Shown here one piece after another: positions 49,401-63,600 of a stretch of 64,000 bases of DNA (the first letter of the stretch is position 1; each line of letters begins with the position of its first letter). The notes beneath the pieces are model-generated. The model worked only from the letters and a program-made list of their open reading frames with translations, was not told where the DNA came from and made no database searches. The DNA comes from Crambe crambe. Taxonomy: Eukaryota; Porifera; Demospongiae; Poecilosclerida; Crambeidae. Position numbers and translations under genes: made by a program. The stretch lies in the NCBI GenBank assembly GCA_963924555.1, contig OZ004581.1:2976001-3040000 (forward strand), read 5' to 3'.

Positions 49401-51572
49401 CTGTTGTAAATTATCAGGAGCAGTCAGAAAGTGAACTTGTCACTAGCATATTCGTAACTTCAGCAAATACTTCTAAGAATGTGATTATAAAGGGTGAGGT
49501 TTTTTAACTATAATAATGCTTTTCATAGGAATGAAGTTAAATTTCTTGCCTAGAGGTTTGTCTAATCAGCAAAATCGGAAATGTTTGACAAAAAATCTGA
49601 CACTTTAGCTACATCAAGTTGAAATTCTAATATATTAGCAGCTAGGACCATTATTTATGCAGCAGGGGTTTGAGACAATCATACGAAAATTGTTTCTAGG
49701 CTATGACCATCATTATCAGCTGTTTGCATTACCATCTCTATGCAAGTTATATCATTATAAGCTCTTTATTGTTTCTAATCTGAGACCATCATTACCAGCT
49801 CTGTGCTTTAGTTATTTCTGATCTAGGACCATCATTACCAGCTCTGTGCTTTTAATTATTTAAGTTATTTCTGATCCAGGACCATCATTACCAGCTTAAT
49901 TATAAAGTTGTTTCTAATCTAGGGGCGTCATTACCAGCTTCAGTACAGCAATCATCCACATTTGGAAGATCCCCTGAGCTGGCAATTCTCCAATGGACAG
50001 TCCCGAGAGTAGCATACACACCAGAATCATATCAAATCGAGTACTCCATAGGTGGTGATGATGTACCAAATTTCCAGTACAGTGATATTGTGGCTGGTAC
50101 GACAAATATATCGGCAGTGAATACAATGTACATTGCAGTGATCAGAAACCTGAGTCCAAATCAGAGATACTCGGCGGTTATAATCTCCAGTAATACTAAT
50201 TTCAGTACATCTGTGAGGAGCTTTCCTGCTACCATTGTACCTAGAGCTGGACCAGGTAAAATAACTAAGGGGTATTATGACATGAGATAATAGGTACCAT
50301 TGATTTTTGGAGAAAAGACAAATTTTGGAGACAATTTAAATGTCAAATCTAAAAAAAAATTGGTTCCATAGTTGTATATAGTAAGTACACTGTACCTTTG
50401 AAAAAATCAGGCTTCATACACTTTATTCGTTCCTAGCTAGTAGCTAATACCATATAGTAGTGCAAAAATTTTGTGGGTCAAAATTTTCGTAGTTTTGTGA
50501 ATATTGATGTGTGAACCATATAAATTCCCTTATTCTTGTGCATTATTTTTTCAAATCCACGAAATTTTATACCCACGAAAATATCGTGCTATGTGGTAGT
50601 TGTAGCTAGTAGTTAATATTTGTACATATGTACTAGAATAATTGCTGCGCTGCGCATGTGCAGCAAGGGGTTAATTAAGCAATCGGTTGGGATTCACTGA
50701 AGTTTGAATGTAACAACTACTAAAATACACAACACTTATTGCTAACATACCGTAATCGTATAAATTTTCGGAGGTTTAAAATTTCGTGATTTCCGGAGCT
50801 GTTCCTATAATAAAAAATTTCTGCAGGTCTAATTTTCGTAGCAAGCACATGGAAAATAATGCATGCGCATAATAGCTATATCATTGCCTGCTGCTGGGGC
50901 CGAGTGATGATGGCTATATTCGTGGCTACTACAGAGAAATCTAGATAGTCCCCCCAAAAGAAGGCTAGGCTGGCGACGCCAGACTAAAATCTAGACTGCT
51001 ACGGAAGGCGAGACGCTTCGTTGTAGAAGAGAGACAGGTAACGGCCATGATCCCGGTAATGAAGCATGATACTTTCATCTCACGGACTATCTGCTCCAGG
51101 TTTTTTTCCAGCTGCTATCGATATCGCATCGCACACGCATGCGCATCGTCGTCATATATGACGTCATAGTACTAAGACTTCGTTTATTATTTTCGAGGAT
51201 TCTGATCGACTACGAAAAAAACGAAAATAAAACCCCATCGAAAATTTATACGATTACGGTATTCCATACTTACAACATTTTCTTGAAGCCATAATGCTGA
51301 TAGCATTAAGAACATTCTCTTAGTGGCTCGAATGCATGTTATTCTTGCTAGCTCCTCCAAGGCTATCAGTTAATTCAATCCTGCTGGATATACAGATTGC
51401 ACGTGCACTGCTAGTACAAAAGTAATATTAATTTATGCATAAAAATTAATGATCCTTACTAAATTGGGAGCTGAACGAGATTGTACACCTAGGCTAGTGC
51501 CCCCAGGCTAGTGCATGCCCCCCTAGTAATTATGCTTCAAACCAGGACTCTTTACAGGTTTATTTATAGGGG

Positions 51573-51605
<33 letters not shown>

Positions 51606-54600
51606 TTGAACTCTATGAGCTCTGTTATGAAATTATTGCTATGCACTTATCCATGATAATTATTGCTTTTATCCATGCAGGTATATACAATCTCTCTGAT
51701 CTCAATCTCGCTATGTTTCCCATTGGAGCTGAGATCAATATGCTATTTGAAAACATTCGCCCTCGATCCAAACAAGTGACCGTTTTTTCACTTTCACAGA
51801 GAAGAGTGATACTCCCAACTAATGTTCGATTCAACTTGGAGCTATCAACTCTCACCATTACTTTTCAGTCGGCTTTCCCTTCACTTACTAGTGGATATGT
51901 TCTATGTATCCCTACCCTCCTCCCAGACTCAAGGAGAAAGCGAATTGCAATATCTCCTCCACAGCAGTGTGGTGAAATATTTTATCTCAATATCACAAGT
52001 GAGCTAGCTTCTAATACTGTACGATTATAGCTGTAGACTGATATTTTAGTGGGTGAAAATAATAAATTATGTCTTTTGAAAGTTATGCACAAAAATAAAT
52101 TATCTACTTCTTCATAAATTATAAACTTGCCTCCCTGTAATGAGATCACCTCCTCTTTAACCTCCCAATTAAAGCTATCCGTTTCTGGCCTATAGGCAAC
52201 AGTAAGCATACTGTTCTTGAGCATGTTCCATATAGATTTCCAGTGGCCGCATCTCAAGGGCAAGGACATTACTTTTCACATGAAACTGGTTTCTAATATA
52301 TATATCTTTCTTCTCACACAGCTCCTTCTCTCAACATCTCCACCAACCTCCTGATTCTTGAGTATGATGGAAATAGAGTAACATCAGGCACAGCTCCTTC
52401 AGTGTCATGTGTTCCTTCCGATCCACGTGCCCCTGTCAGATGGAGAACTTCCACTGGCATGTATGGGAGTAACTTAAGACAGGTCCTGCCACGAGACCTT
52501 CAAGCTTCCTTTGATACTTCTTCACAATTGTTCCACACTGTTACATTTCCAAGGACTTACGAGGCACAGACACCTCCCAATGTCACCTATACCCTGGTCT
52601 GTGACCTGGTGAACATTGAACTACCAAGCAATGTTGAGACATCCCCTCAAAATGTCACTGTTCGCTTCTTGCAAAGTAAGTGGAATAATTATACAGTACC
52701 TGAATTAGATAGGTGGGACTACTTCCAGCTTAGCTATAATATGGAAGCTCCTTATGTCTTATTATGGGGAAAATATTAATGCTTATTTACACATGAGACA
52801 GGATGCAGTCCCCTGTTACTTTCTATGCTGAAAGCTTGTATAATTATATTATTATGCTAGCAGATACTGCTGTAGTATGTCTGATAAACAAGAATAAGTA
52901 ACTCAAAGAGGGTGCAGTACCCTGTTAGGGGAAATGATAATCACTAATTTCTATGCAGGTCCTTTATCAATTCTGAATGCTGACAAGGAAGTATTCCCCA
53001 CCATTGCTGTTATCAATTCTTTCACGAGAAATACCTTTACCAACTCCCTTGAGTTGTCCATCACTTGCTTCAGCACTGCACAAAACTCCCGGGTACAGTG
53101 GGAAAGCCGAAACGTCTCCGGCTTAACTAATGGAGAGATAATGCAGACAGATGCACTGAATTTGACATACGTTGAAGATGTTTTCTCATCAGAACGAAGG
53201 ATTGCTTCTCTTTATGTTCATTCATTTGGACCTGCATTTATTGGGTACTATATCTGCAGATCTCAACGTTCCAACAGGACTATTCAAGTCTTTACAACTT
53301 TAACGAACCCGTTGTGGGAGGTATCTTCCATAGCGAGTGATTCAGTGCCAATGGGAGCAGAAATCAACATTACTGTCCGATATGGAGATAACTCACTTGG
53401 TTTTGAAAATCGTGGAAATGGTTTCAGCTATGTTTTGAGATTTCTGCCTTGTGTTGCTACCCAACCTGATGAAACGCGGCTAAGTGGAGTGAGCAATCGA
53501 TTCAGTAATGAAGTAGTATACCCTTTCCGAGCAAGACTGAATGATTCTGGTGAATATCAGTGGAATGGTGAGTTAGAAGATGATTATAATCCATACCTAT
53601 GTGCTGTTTACACTTCTTAATGACACACTGGAACCATATTGTCACCATGCAGTCACTGGGCAAAGTCATTGCAGAGAGGTTGTCCTCATTATTTTGATTA
53701 AAAAAATGTATTACCACTATAACCTCCCTTATTAGAGATTGGGTCCATGAAAAAAAGAAACATAGTGACACTGAAGCCTGGAATCATGCTAAACATTGTT
53801 AAAAATTATAATTATATGAACATAATAGTATCACTCCCAGGTAGGAATTGAATTCTAAGATGTGTTCATTCAGAAAAAGAAATTTACTCTTATCAATTGA
53901 AGCTGTACACTAATGTCCAATCACATTAATTTTTTGTTTTATTTTAAAGCAATTAATTTTTGGTAATAATAAAGAGCTTCAACAAAATGCACTTGAAGTA
54001 TGCAGTGTTGATTAATTATACAGCTACTCACATTGACTCTGGTGCAACTTTATCTGCCTCTTTAAGTGTACTGGTGATCAGACCTCACTTGGTGGAGTTT
54101 GACAGAACGGTCTACGTTCTCCCCATTTCCACGGTCACTTTGAGATGCCTGCCTAATGATACCAGAGCTCCAATTCTTTGGCGGCTGTAAGTTACAATTC
54201 TAATTCTATTATCATGGAATATTTGCACTATTATACAATTCATATCACCTGTCCATACAGTCCTTGTTAAAGTTCTGGGTTCGATCTAGCACTGCCCATA
54301 GGCTCTGAGAAAGATAATGTAGCTAGCAAAAACTACAACCATCTATCTGCTATGTATAGATTGTTTTAGTCCAGTTCAAAAGACACGTTCTATCCCGCTT
54401 AATTCTCTGATGTCACCAATTACATAATAATAAGTGAAATAACATTTCCGTGAAATAAAAAAAAATAATGTAGGGATGACCATGAAACAAGGGTATAGGG
54501 ATGAAGGATGGAAATGGGATCAATCTTTGTTCTGTATATCCAGCCAACAATCCCTACATATACATCAGGTAGCTTCAATAATACTGCATCAGGGGGCTGT

Positions 54601-57600
54601 CCCTGACAGTCCTTAGACCATGCACCTCTTAATTCTCTAGCATTCCTCAACATTATCTACCCATTAATAGAGGATCGCCACACAAGAGTCATAGTTACAT
54701 AGCTACACATGGAACCTCCAATAAAGGATACTCTGAAAGAGGATACTGTATAGCGAAATTTTTTCGTGGGTCAAATTTTCGTGGTTTTGCAAATATTGAT
54801 GTGTGAACCATATAAATTCTTTCAAAACCATGAAATCCACGAAAAATTTGACCCACAAAAATTTTAAAGTACACTTTCTACCTGATCTCTCTCTACAAAA
54901 GATGGTCCTCAAGTGTGTCCATTATTATTATTATGGAGGTTCTACTGCTAATACAGCATTCTTTTGCTGCCATATTATTATGTAGGTCCCTGCTTGGATC
55001 GTCAGTTGACCTGAGGGATCGTCCTTCTGACTACCGACTCTCTCCCTCAGGATTAGGACATTATATCACATTCAATACGTCAGCACTTCTTCCTGAAAGA
55101 CCGAGAAGACAGTCCCTCGTCAGGCTCATTCAATTCACCTGTGGCTTTATGAATGGTGGGGACAGGCGTATTGTCACCTTTCCTTTCAACACAATACTCA
55201 TGATGCAGCAAGGTGAGTGATAATTGGATAACCTACTATTCATGTTTTTATTAAGCAAATAGAACCTTTAATTCAATACAGCATAAAAATTAATGGTGAA
55301 ATGGTCTGAGTGAGAGAATTAAGTTTCGATTTATTGACATGTAGACTTGTACACATACTGGCTTACTTATAGTAGCAGGGATGGAGACAGCTGATTAATA
55401 ATGGGGGGGGGGGGGGGGGGGGAGGGGGGGGGCTGAAGACAAACTAAGGCTAACCTAAAAGGATGTACAGACAGGAAAATTTGCAACCTTAAAACTGGAG
55501 AGCATAGCAATGCATGGTAAAGTGCATTATGATACTAAATTCAGCACTTCAGATTTTGGGGGGCTGGAGCCCCCCCTGCCCCCCTGTTTTCTCCATCCCT
55601 GAGTAGCTAGATATAAACTATTTGAGGGGACTGAAAATTTTTCTATAGAGAATCATTCTTTATGGACTTGTAGACTTATTAGTTATAGCTATTACAGAAA
55701 AAGTATTACATTTTATTATGCAGAGCGTATTAGAATGTTTCATACTAATGGTGGACGGACGATACTTAACAACACAGTCATCAATCGCTTCATGATGCTA
55801 TCCAGGAGGTCAGCCGATTCAAGTTCTGCCTACGAAGCACCTTTAGACTTCAACAGAGATGAAGGATTCCTCTCTGTGGACTGTTCGGGGGTGCAAGGGG
55901 ACCATATGGTCCTCTGGATCACAGATAATGAAATCGTTTCAGACCCCAATGGAGTGGTGAATTGTGATCCTAGACCAAACAGACAAATGGTGTTATCAAA
56001 CTATTCATCCAGGCAAGTCATACTATGGCCATTGTAATTGAAGTAGAGATCAACACCATTACGTGATCTTTGTGGATGTGTTCTGCAGGTTACGTTTGGA
56101 CAACTTGGGAGCTATTGCTCTGGGGAATTACTCTTGCAGATCATCAATAAGCAGCACATTTCAGACGTTTCAAATCTCACTGGGTACGTATGTACGTGTG
56201 TCACATCTATAATTCAGCGAGCCAGTACAGTGAGTAAGCTGACTCTCAGGTCACATGATTCACTTAATTATAGGTCTATACTCCAAAATGCCCCAGGCTT
56301 ACATCCCGAAATAGTAGCACCTTGCACATGCTGCCATGCATAATGCAATTGTAATCTAGCTTGATTGTTTTCTACAGCATTTTGTCCTAGAGGCGCTAGA
56401 ATTCTTGACCAATAAGAGTGCTAACTTTGAGGTTAATAGATACTGCTGGTTGATAAAATGTGAGACCAAAAGTAATGTATGCCTGTGGCCACAATTAGTT
56501 GATTATCAACCTATGCTGTTCACACAACAAACCCAAGGTTAGCTACAGTATACATTATACAGATGCACACTTTTGATTCATCACTCCCGCAAACCTTTCC
56601 CATACATTGCCATCATACCATCCAGTCTTTCCTTGGCCCAATGGCCTCTATAAAGAACATTAAGCTTTTCAATTTCATGTTCATAGAAATGCAAAGCCTT
56701 GTAGGGCAAGTGTATACTAACTTAGTCACCTACAGCCATCACAAACTTATGGAGTCTTCTCTCTGAATCATATCAATTTCCTCTGTAGAGAATCCATATA
56801 TCAGAAGGATATCTCCTGAGGTTGTATCAGTTGAGAGAGGAAGGTCTGCCCAGCTTACTTTCCATGTGGCTTTGAACAGCGATGGCAGTCAATGGAGCAC
56901 CTCGCTGCTTGCTTTTACCTTCACCAACACAGCAGGGGAAGTCAATCAAGTGGGATTCACAGCCAGCAACTCTGACTTCCCTCAGTACCTCTCCTTGAGC
57001 ATTCAGTCTGTGGAAGAATCACATGCAGGAATCTACAGGGTTAGGGCCCCAGGTGAGTCAATTATTACAATACAGAGAGAGAGTCCCTTTAATTAGCCAA
57101 GTGCTCATAAATAATCAGATTCTGTGAGACAGTCAAGTCATATGAAATGTACATAGACAGAAATCTGTAATAATGGACCTAAAAGTACATTAACTGAGAT
57201 AATTGTGATTGGTATTAATTTTTCATTACTGCAATTTTTATTATAGATCTGAAGTGTAATCCTGAAATTGATCTGGATTGTCCTGCTTTTGTTTCGAGCA
57301 ACATTACACTGCGAGTTATTTGTAAGTTATAGGAAAAAAACAACAAATGAACAGCAAAACAATACAGAGTTGGATTCTTGAATGGTGACCAAAAATTATT
57401 TTTCCATACCCACTTTATAAGACTATGTTAGGGGTGTCCCTTTGGATGATCAAAACCATCACTGATATGTAGTACGAAAAAGTTACTACAAGTATGAGTG
57501 AGTGATGGCCAAAGTGGTGGCCGAAATGTCCACTGTCGACCAGTGTGGGTAGAACCTTGACAATTAGCATTGACTGAGAGCAATAATGACACTGTGTATT

Positions 57601-60600
57601 ATTGTGTACTGCATTTGACTATTAATTCTCTATATGGAATCACCATTGATTCAAGCCTGGTTTCCTCAATCCATTGATCAATGAGCTCTCTCTCTTCAGA
57701 TTCATGATACCTTTTCTTAGCTAGTTGCAGCGAGCGAGCTGACTCTCAGGTCATGACTCATTGAAATTGTAAATATATATATATATATATATATCCAGGT
57801 CTACACTCCAAAATGCCCCAGGCATACATACGTATGTACCAATAGTAGCGCCCCTGCACATGCATTTATGCGCATGCTCCAGTTGTAATTGCTTGATTGA
57901 TTTCTACATCGCTTTGTTTATAGCATGGTGGATAGTAGGGCTAGGCTTATCTAAGTGGATTGTAGACACTAGACGTATCTAAGTGCTTTGTGATAAGTAC
58001 TTAGCTTTCTATGCATGCAACTGCCTGCCACTTAGCTACATAACACAACAGCAAAGCACAAATGAACTATCAGCTCAACATTTCTACAGCCTTTTGGGCA
58101 GCAGGCACAAGAGGCTTATCTAAGCGGCTTGTAGGCACTAGGCTTATCTAAGTGCTTTGAGGTAAGCATGTATGCAGCTGCCTGCCACCACTTACATGAC
58201 TCTAGCAATATCAAGCACTGAAGCCTATCAGCTACTTTAATTGCTCACTATCAAATGCTGCACATTGCTACAGATACTCAACAGCAAATGAAAATCGTTG
58301 AAGAATACTTGCTTGCTCGCTCGCTGTCAACTGAATGTTGAACATTGCCCTAGTAAATATAATGAAGCCTTTGAATAAATAAGGACAACCTGTAAATAAA
58401 GGACACTAAGTCTTGTTGAAGATAAATAACAGTGATAATAATTAATGTGTATAGAAGACATCTCTTTACAATGATGCTTGGTCCCAACTTGTAATTATCT
58501 TCTATGGATTGTAATATTGATCATGGCAAAGAATATGATCATGAATGGCTTTCACTGTATCTACATTATTATGTGCTCTTCATCCTCGTTTTAGCTTACT
58601 GTGAACCAGAAATATCCAATGGATTCCTATGGCCCAGAACTGTTGAAGATTCAGTTTCTGCATTGCCATGCAACTTAGCCAGCTCGTCTTTCAGAAGAGA
58701 AACGAGAGCTCTTCGTCCATGTATGAGTGGCGGCCTGTGGGGGCAATCAGATCTAACCACATGCACCCTCAGGACTGACGTGGAGCCTTTTCTCTTGGTG
58801 TGGTTTGTGATTGAGAACAGCGGGTCTGGAGGTGGCATTTCAATGAATCCAACTGGGTTTTCAGCTGATGGGATACCCGACGAAGCCACAAGAAGAATGC
58901 TAGAGACAGAGGTACATATGTAGCTCCAGTACTTGTGTATAAGTAATGGACTGGAAAAAAATATGACTAAACAATTCATGGATTTCTTACTGTTAGTCCA
59001 TGATTATTATACATAGATGGTCTACAGTATACAGCGGATATAATAATATACCGTACAGCGGGGTTTTTTTCGGAGATAAATATTTCGTTAATCATCAAGG
59101 ACAATACAGATGAAGAATTACGGTAGTCTTTTATTTGGTACGGTACGATTATTTTAGCGCATGTGCAACAATATCTACGGACTTCGCTTCATAGCTGCTG
59201 AATCTCTGGCTTGCATACTATTGACCTTCATTTCTTCAGGTATAGCCCTCTTCGCAATCGTGGTGACTTCTTAATTTAGCTAGTTAAGAAGAAAGTGGAC
59301 CAGAAGGTTAGGTAAGTTACGTAAAGTGCTGTAGTTGAATGTAGCTACGAACGTCTACATGTGGCTAAACGGTGGCTTCGTTTGGAAAAAAATTTTTTCG
59401 ATAGATAGACTGATTACCGAAATTACCGAATTTTCATCCCCACCAAAATTATCCCACTGTACGGTATAGCTGGTCTATAGATATAATTATACACAGCTGA
59501 TTTACCAGGGAATGCAAAGCAATGTGGGGCAAGTGCACATGCTCAGTTTACCCAAGGTTATTTCAGAAATGTTAGGAACGTAAGAGATATGTTTGTATAT
59601 ATTATGAGGGTGAAGGGTCATCATCACTAGTGTCGCTCACCCCAATAATCATAGGTGGTTTATAATAGCTGGATGGGTCTAGTCTAGTTTAAAGAAATCT
59701 ATCCTAATGAGCCGTGCTCTCTACCTGACTGTACTTCTAGATGCAGCAACTGTTGGAAGGCAGGGGAGTTCAAATCAGTTCAGTGTCTCTACAATCATCT
59801 TACATCGCAAGCATTTCCCTCACCTTTGAGGTGATCCTGTCTTCACCTCCTTTAGTTCAGGCTTCAGCATTAATGGATTTCAACCGTTTCTTTTCAAACA
59901 CATCCTTCACATTTGCTGGGTTTGATGTCCGGGAAGGAAGTCGTGGATCCATTGGAGTTACTAGCGCAGGTAGGTATAATAGTGAAAGTATGGACCTGTT
60001 ACAATATGTTGTATAATTGCAAATTAAATAAATAAAAAATGTAATTAAGAGCTTTATAACTCGTTAACTCTGTTCAGATTTTCTCAAGTACTATATCATA
60101 TTATTATTGATCAGTAGCTACAGAAGATTAAAGTATCATCATACACTCATAGTTGCATGCCCTTGCTCCCGGAGAACTACAAGTGATGAAACCTCTTCCT
60201 TGTCGTCTTCTCAATTCCTCACCCTCTGTGCTGGTGTGCCTTCCAGTCCTTGCAGTTGCACATCAAGCAACCACTGCCAGGTGAAAGCTTAATAATTATT
60301 ATGCATGTCTACCACATTAATATATGATATAATTGAGGTATACTTCACTTCAAGAATAATATTATTATGCTTATAATACTTACCATATTATCATAGTCTC
60401 TGTTGTTCTTTTCAACAATGAAAAATAATTAGCTACATGAAATTAAATTGCTATACAAAAATCAAAACATGTACCTAGCTGTAGAGGTGGATGCAAGTCG
60501 ATCAAGGAACCAAGGGTTCTTAACAATGTATGTAGATATACCTGATTTGAGAAAATTAATGTCCTGATTAGATCGTCCTGCATCAGGTGTCCCTACTTAT

Positions 60601-63600
60601 TTTGAGGATCTTAACTGTAGGCAATGGGGACACAAAGTAGTAGAAAGTTTGCATGCATTTCAGTGAGTCTCGCGTACACATTGATGAATTCATGATTATT
60701 GACTCAATTACATTTAGTGTGTTGCTCCTTTTGTTGGTGATGGAATGCTCTGCACAGTGGACACAGATGGTGACACTTACCCAGACCGAGCTCTTCTCTC
60801 ACAAACCTGCATATCAGGCTCTGAGGCAGTACAACCACCAAACTACTGCCGTCAGGTACACTTATAAGGATTCTTACCATGCACATGTGCAGTGTCAGCA
60901 TGCAAGTGACCAGTTACATAAACACAAATCTGGCATTCAATATTCAAGCGAGTGGTGTTCCTCACTGCCAGCTCTCTGTCTAGATATAATCATACTGTAT
61001 TTCGTTTCTCACTCTCTCTTTTTTTTTGTTTGTTTTTCATTTGACAATTAACTATAATATTAATTTCTGGTGATTTTGTACTGTTAAAAGTTATGTATAC
61101 ATCTCAGCTACATACGTAGCTACTGGTAGATGTAGATTGAATGTAACACAATCAATTGAGTTTTGATGTACGTATCTCTCTCTTCACAGGATAACTGTCC
61201 CACAGTGGCTAACATTGATCAAGATCAAGCAGCCTGCTTACCACAAACTCAAATTGGCAGAGGTAATGTAGAGATTTATACTATAAATTCATCCTTTATG
61301 CATGCATACAGCCTACATGCGTGAATTCTGTTACTCTTAAAACTACAATTATTAATTCATGAAAATTCCTTTTATATACATGTAACTACATCTTGTAGAG
61401 ACCTACACATTGCTATCAATACATAATACCAAAATAGAGCATACATTTATAGCTAATGCATCTTCTTTTTTCTGATAGATTTCAATGGCTGTCCCTTTGA
61501 AGCAGACACTCTGTGGCAAATCATGTGGCCCAATACAGAGAGAAGCACCACCAGCACCCAGAGATGTCCTGGGGGCCTGGAGTCCAGAGGTATGGTCTTG
61601 TAACTTCATCTCAAACCATCCGTAGTGGGACTATCACAAAAGAGTTAGACTGGTGACGAAGTTTATAGAAATTGATGATTCCTCTTACCCTCTGTTCAGA
61701 AAATGACTCAGATTTTATGATACATAATATCAGTACCATGCCTCTATCTTAATGATATGTAGTGTACACTTTTAATGTTTTCTCCATAGGAAATGCTACT
61801 CGTTTCTGTGATTCAGAAGGAGTGTGGTCAGATCCAAATGTTCTCTTGTGTGAATCGATAGAGTTTGCAAACATTCGGATGAGGGTACGTATGTAGCATG
61901 CTTACGTAGCTATGTACAATTATCCACACTACGCACAAAGGTGGTACAGTGGAACCTTCGATAATAGACACTCAAGGACAAACCTCTCAATACTTAGTAG
62001 CCTCCAAAAGGGATCTCTACATTTGTAGGACAAAAGATGGGTTCCAAGTGTGTCCATTAAACAGAGGTTTCACTGCAGCACTATTGTTCTGTGCTTTGTA
62101 GTTTCATGTGACCTCTTTATCCCTCAGGCAATTGATTCACTTTCTTCCATGAATGATCCCGAAGTATTGATGGAGCAGAGCATTATGATCACAGAAGAAC
62201 TGGAGAGGGCAACCTCCGAACGTACCATATCCCTCCTTCCCACTGATCTGCAGACCACCAATACCTTGATTAGCACCATCGTCAATGTCTTGGAAAATAT
62301 CACTGTTGATTCTGGCTCTAGCTCCAATGAGGTAGCACATTAGCTAAATATTTTTGCTGCTTTGTTTAATGTACTTAAAAAACTAGAAGTCAAGTCTATC
62401 ATAATTATCAGTCTTAATTGTGACCGGCTCTGGGAAAACCCTCCGTCCGGTGCAAAAATCAATTATCAGATATGAGCACGTTTAGTTGGCAGTGCCAAAA
62501 TTTGGCAAAAAAATTTTTTAAGCATAAATGACAAATATGATCCTTGAACAAAGCACAGGTGAAGTTTGGAGCTCAGACTACAAGTACAAAGGCTTCAAAT
62601 GAAGCGCTAAAGTTAGCTAGTCAGCCATTGAAGCTTCGTGCACGGAGATTCTAGTCAGGCTGAAATTCATTGAACTTTAGGCAGGCTTTCCAGCTTATGC
62701 GCTGGGAAATATGAACTTACTAAGCTATCTGCGCTACCTTCGGTACCTTGCTTCTCTTCTCGGAGCTTCGGTTGGACCTTTCTCGAGCCAAAAGGCAAGA
62801 AACTAGCTTCTTACTAACTACAGTTCGAAACTCCACCCACTGTCAATTTACTAGTCCACGGGCATGTCCGGAAATAATGTTCACGTTGCTTAGTCAGCTT
62901 TTCTCGAAAAAACAATAACGCTAATGGACGCTACCTCGATCTTTCTAAGAGCTGTTCCTCAGGCGTCATAAAAGCTATAGCTTTGAAATTTGCGCAATAA
63001 AGAGCCAAAGGGCCATAGATAATAAATTTTACCATAACAAAAAATTTTTAATTTTCACCCGACGGAGGGTTTTCCCAGAGCCAGTCACAATTATGTTGTT
63101 GTGCTAGCTCCCACAGATATTATTAAAATCATTTGTGTATTGATGCAGAATGTCATAAATGTTTTCAATAACATTCTTGATGAAAACAATACAAATGGAT
63201 GGAGTGCTCTACAAGCTGTAAGTTATTCTCTGGAAACAGTCACTACTACATACACTTGTGTCCCAGAATACCTACGTATCATGCATCCGTTTTAGCTTGA
63301 TTGAATCAAAAATAACTTTAATATATGTAATTTCATAGAAATCCTTTAGAGATATGGTATTACGGTAATAACCCCTTAATGACTAATGGAATTCAGGTAT
63401 GTGAAGGGGTGGTTGGGCATGTAATCTCATCAAAGTGGATTGTAGGCTCGAGAATACAGCCTTTTGTCACATAGGCTCTAAGCTTATCAAAGTGGATTGT
63501 GAACTGGTGATTGAGTAAAGGTGGTGGTAGTAGCATGCTTCACATAGTTGGAAGTACTTCTGTAAGGTCATAATATGCAAACCCCCCTTCCTAATGGACA

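Noticed and set aside
53963-54023. Upstream acceptor for receptor exon 13
   Set aside because: Reading from 53974 in the required phase meets a stop. The ATACAG acceptor ending at 54023 keeps the frame.
54260-54300. tRNA-like GGGTTCGATC word
   Set aside because: No cloverleaf can be formed around it; it is a chance match to a T-loop.
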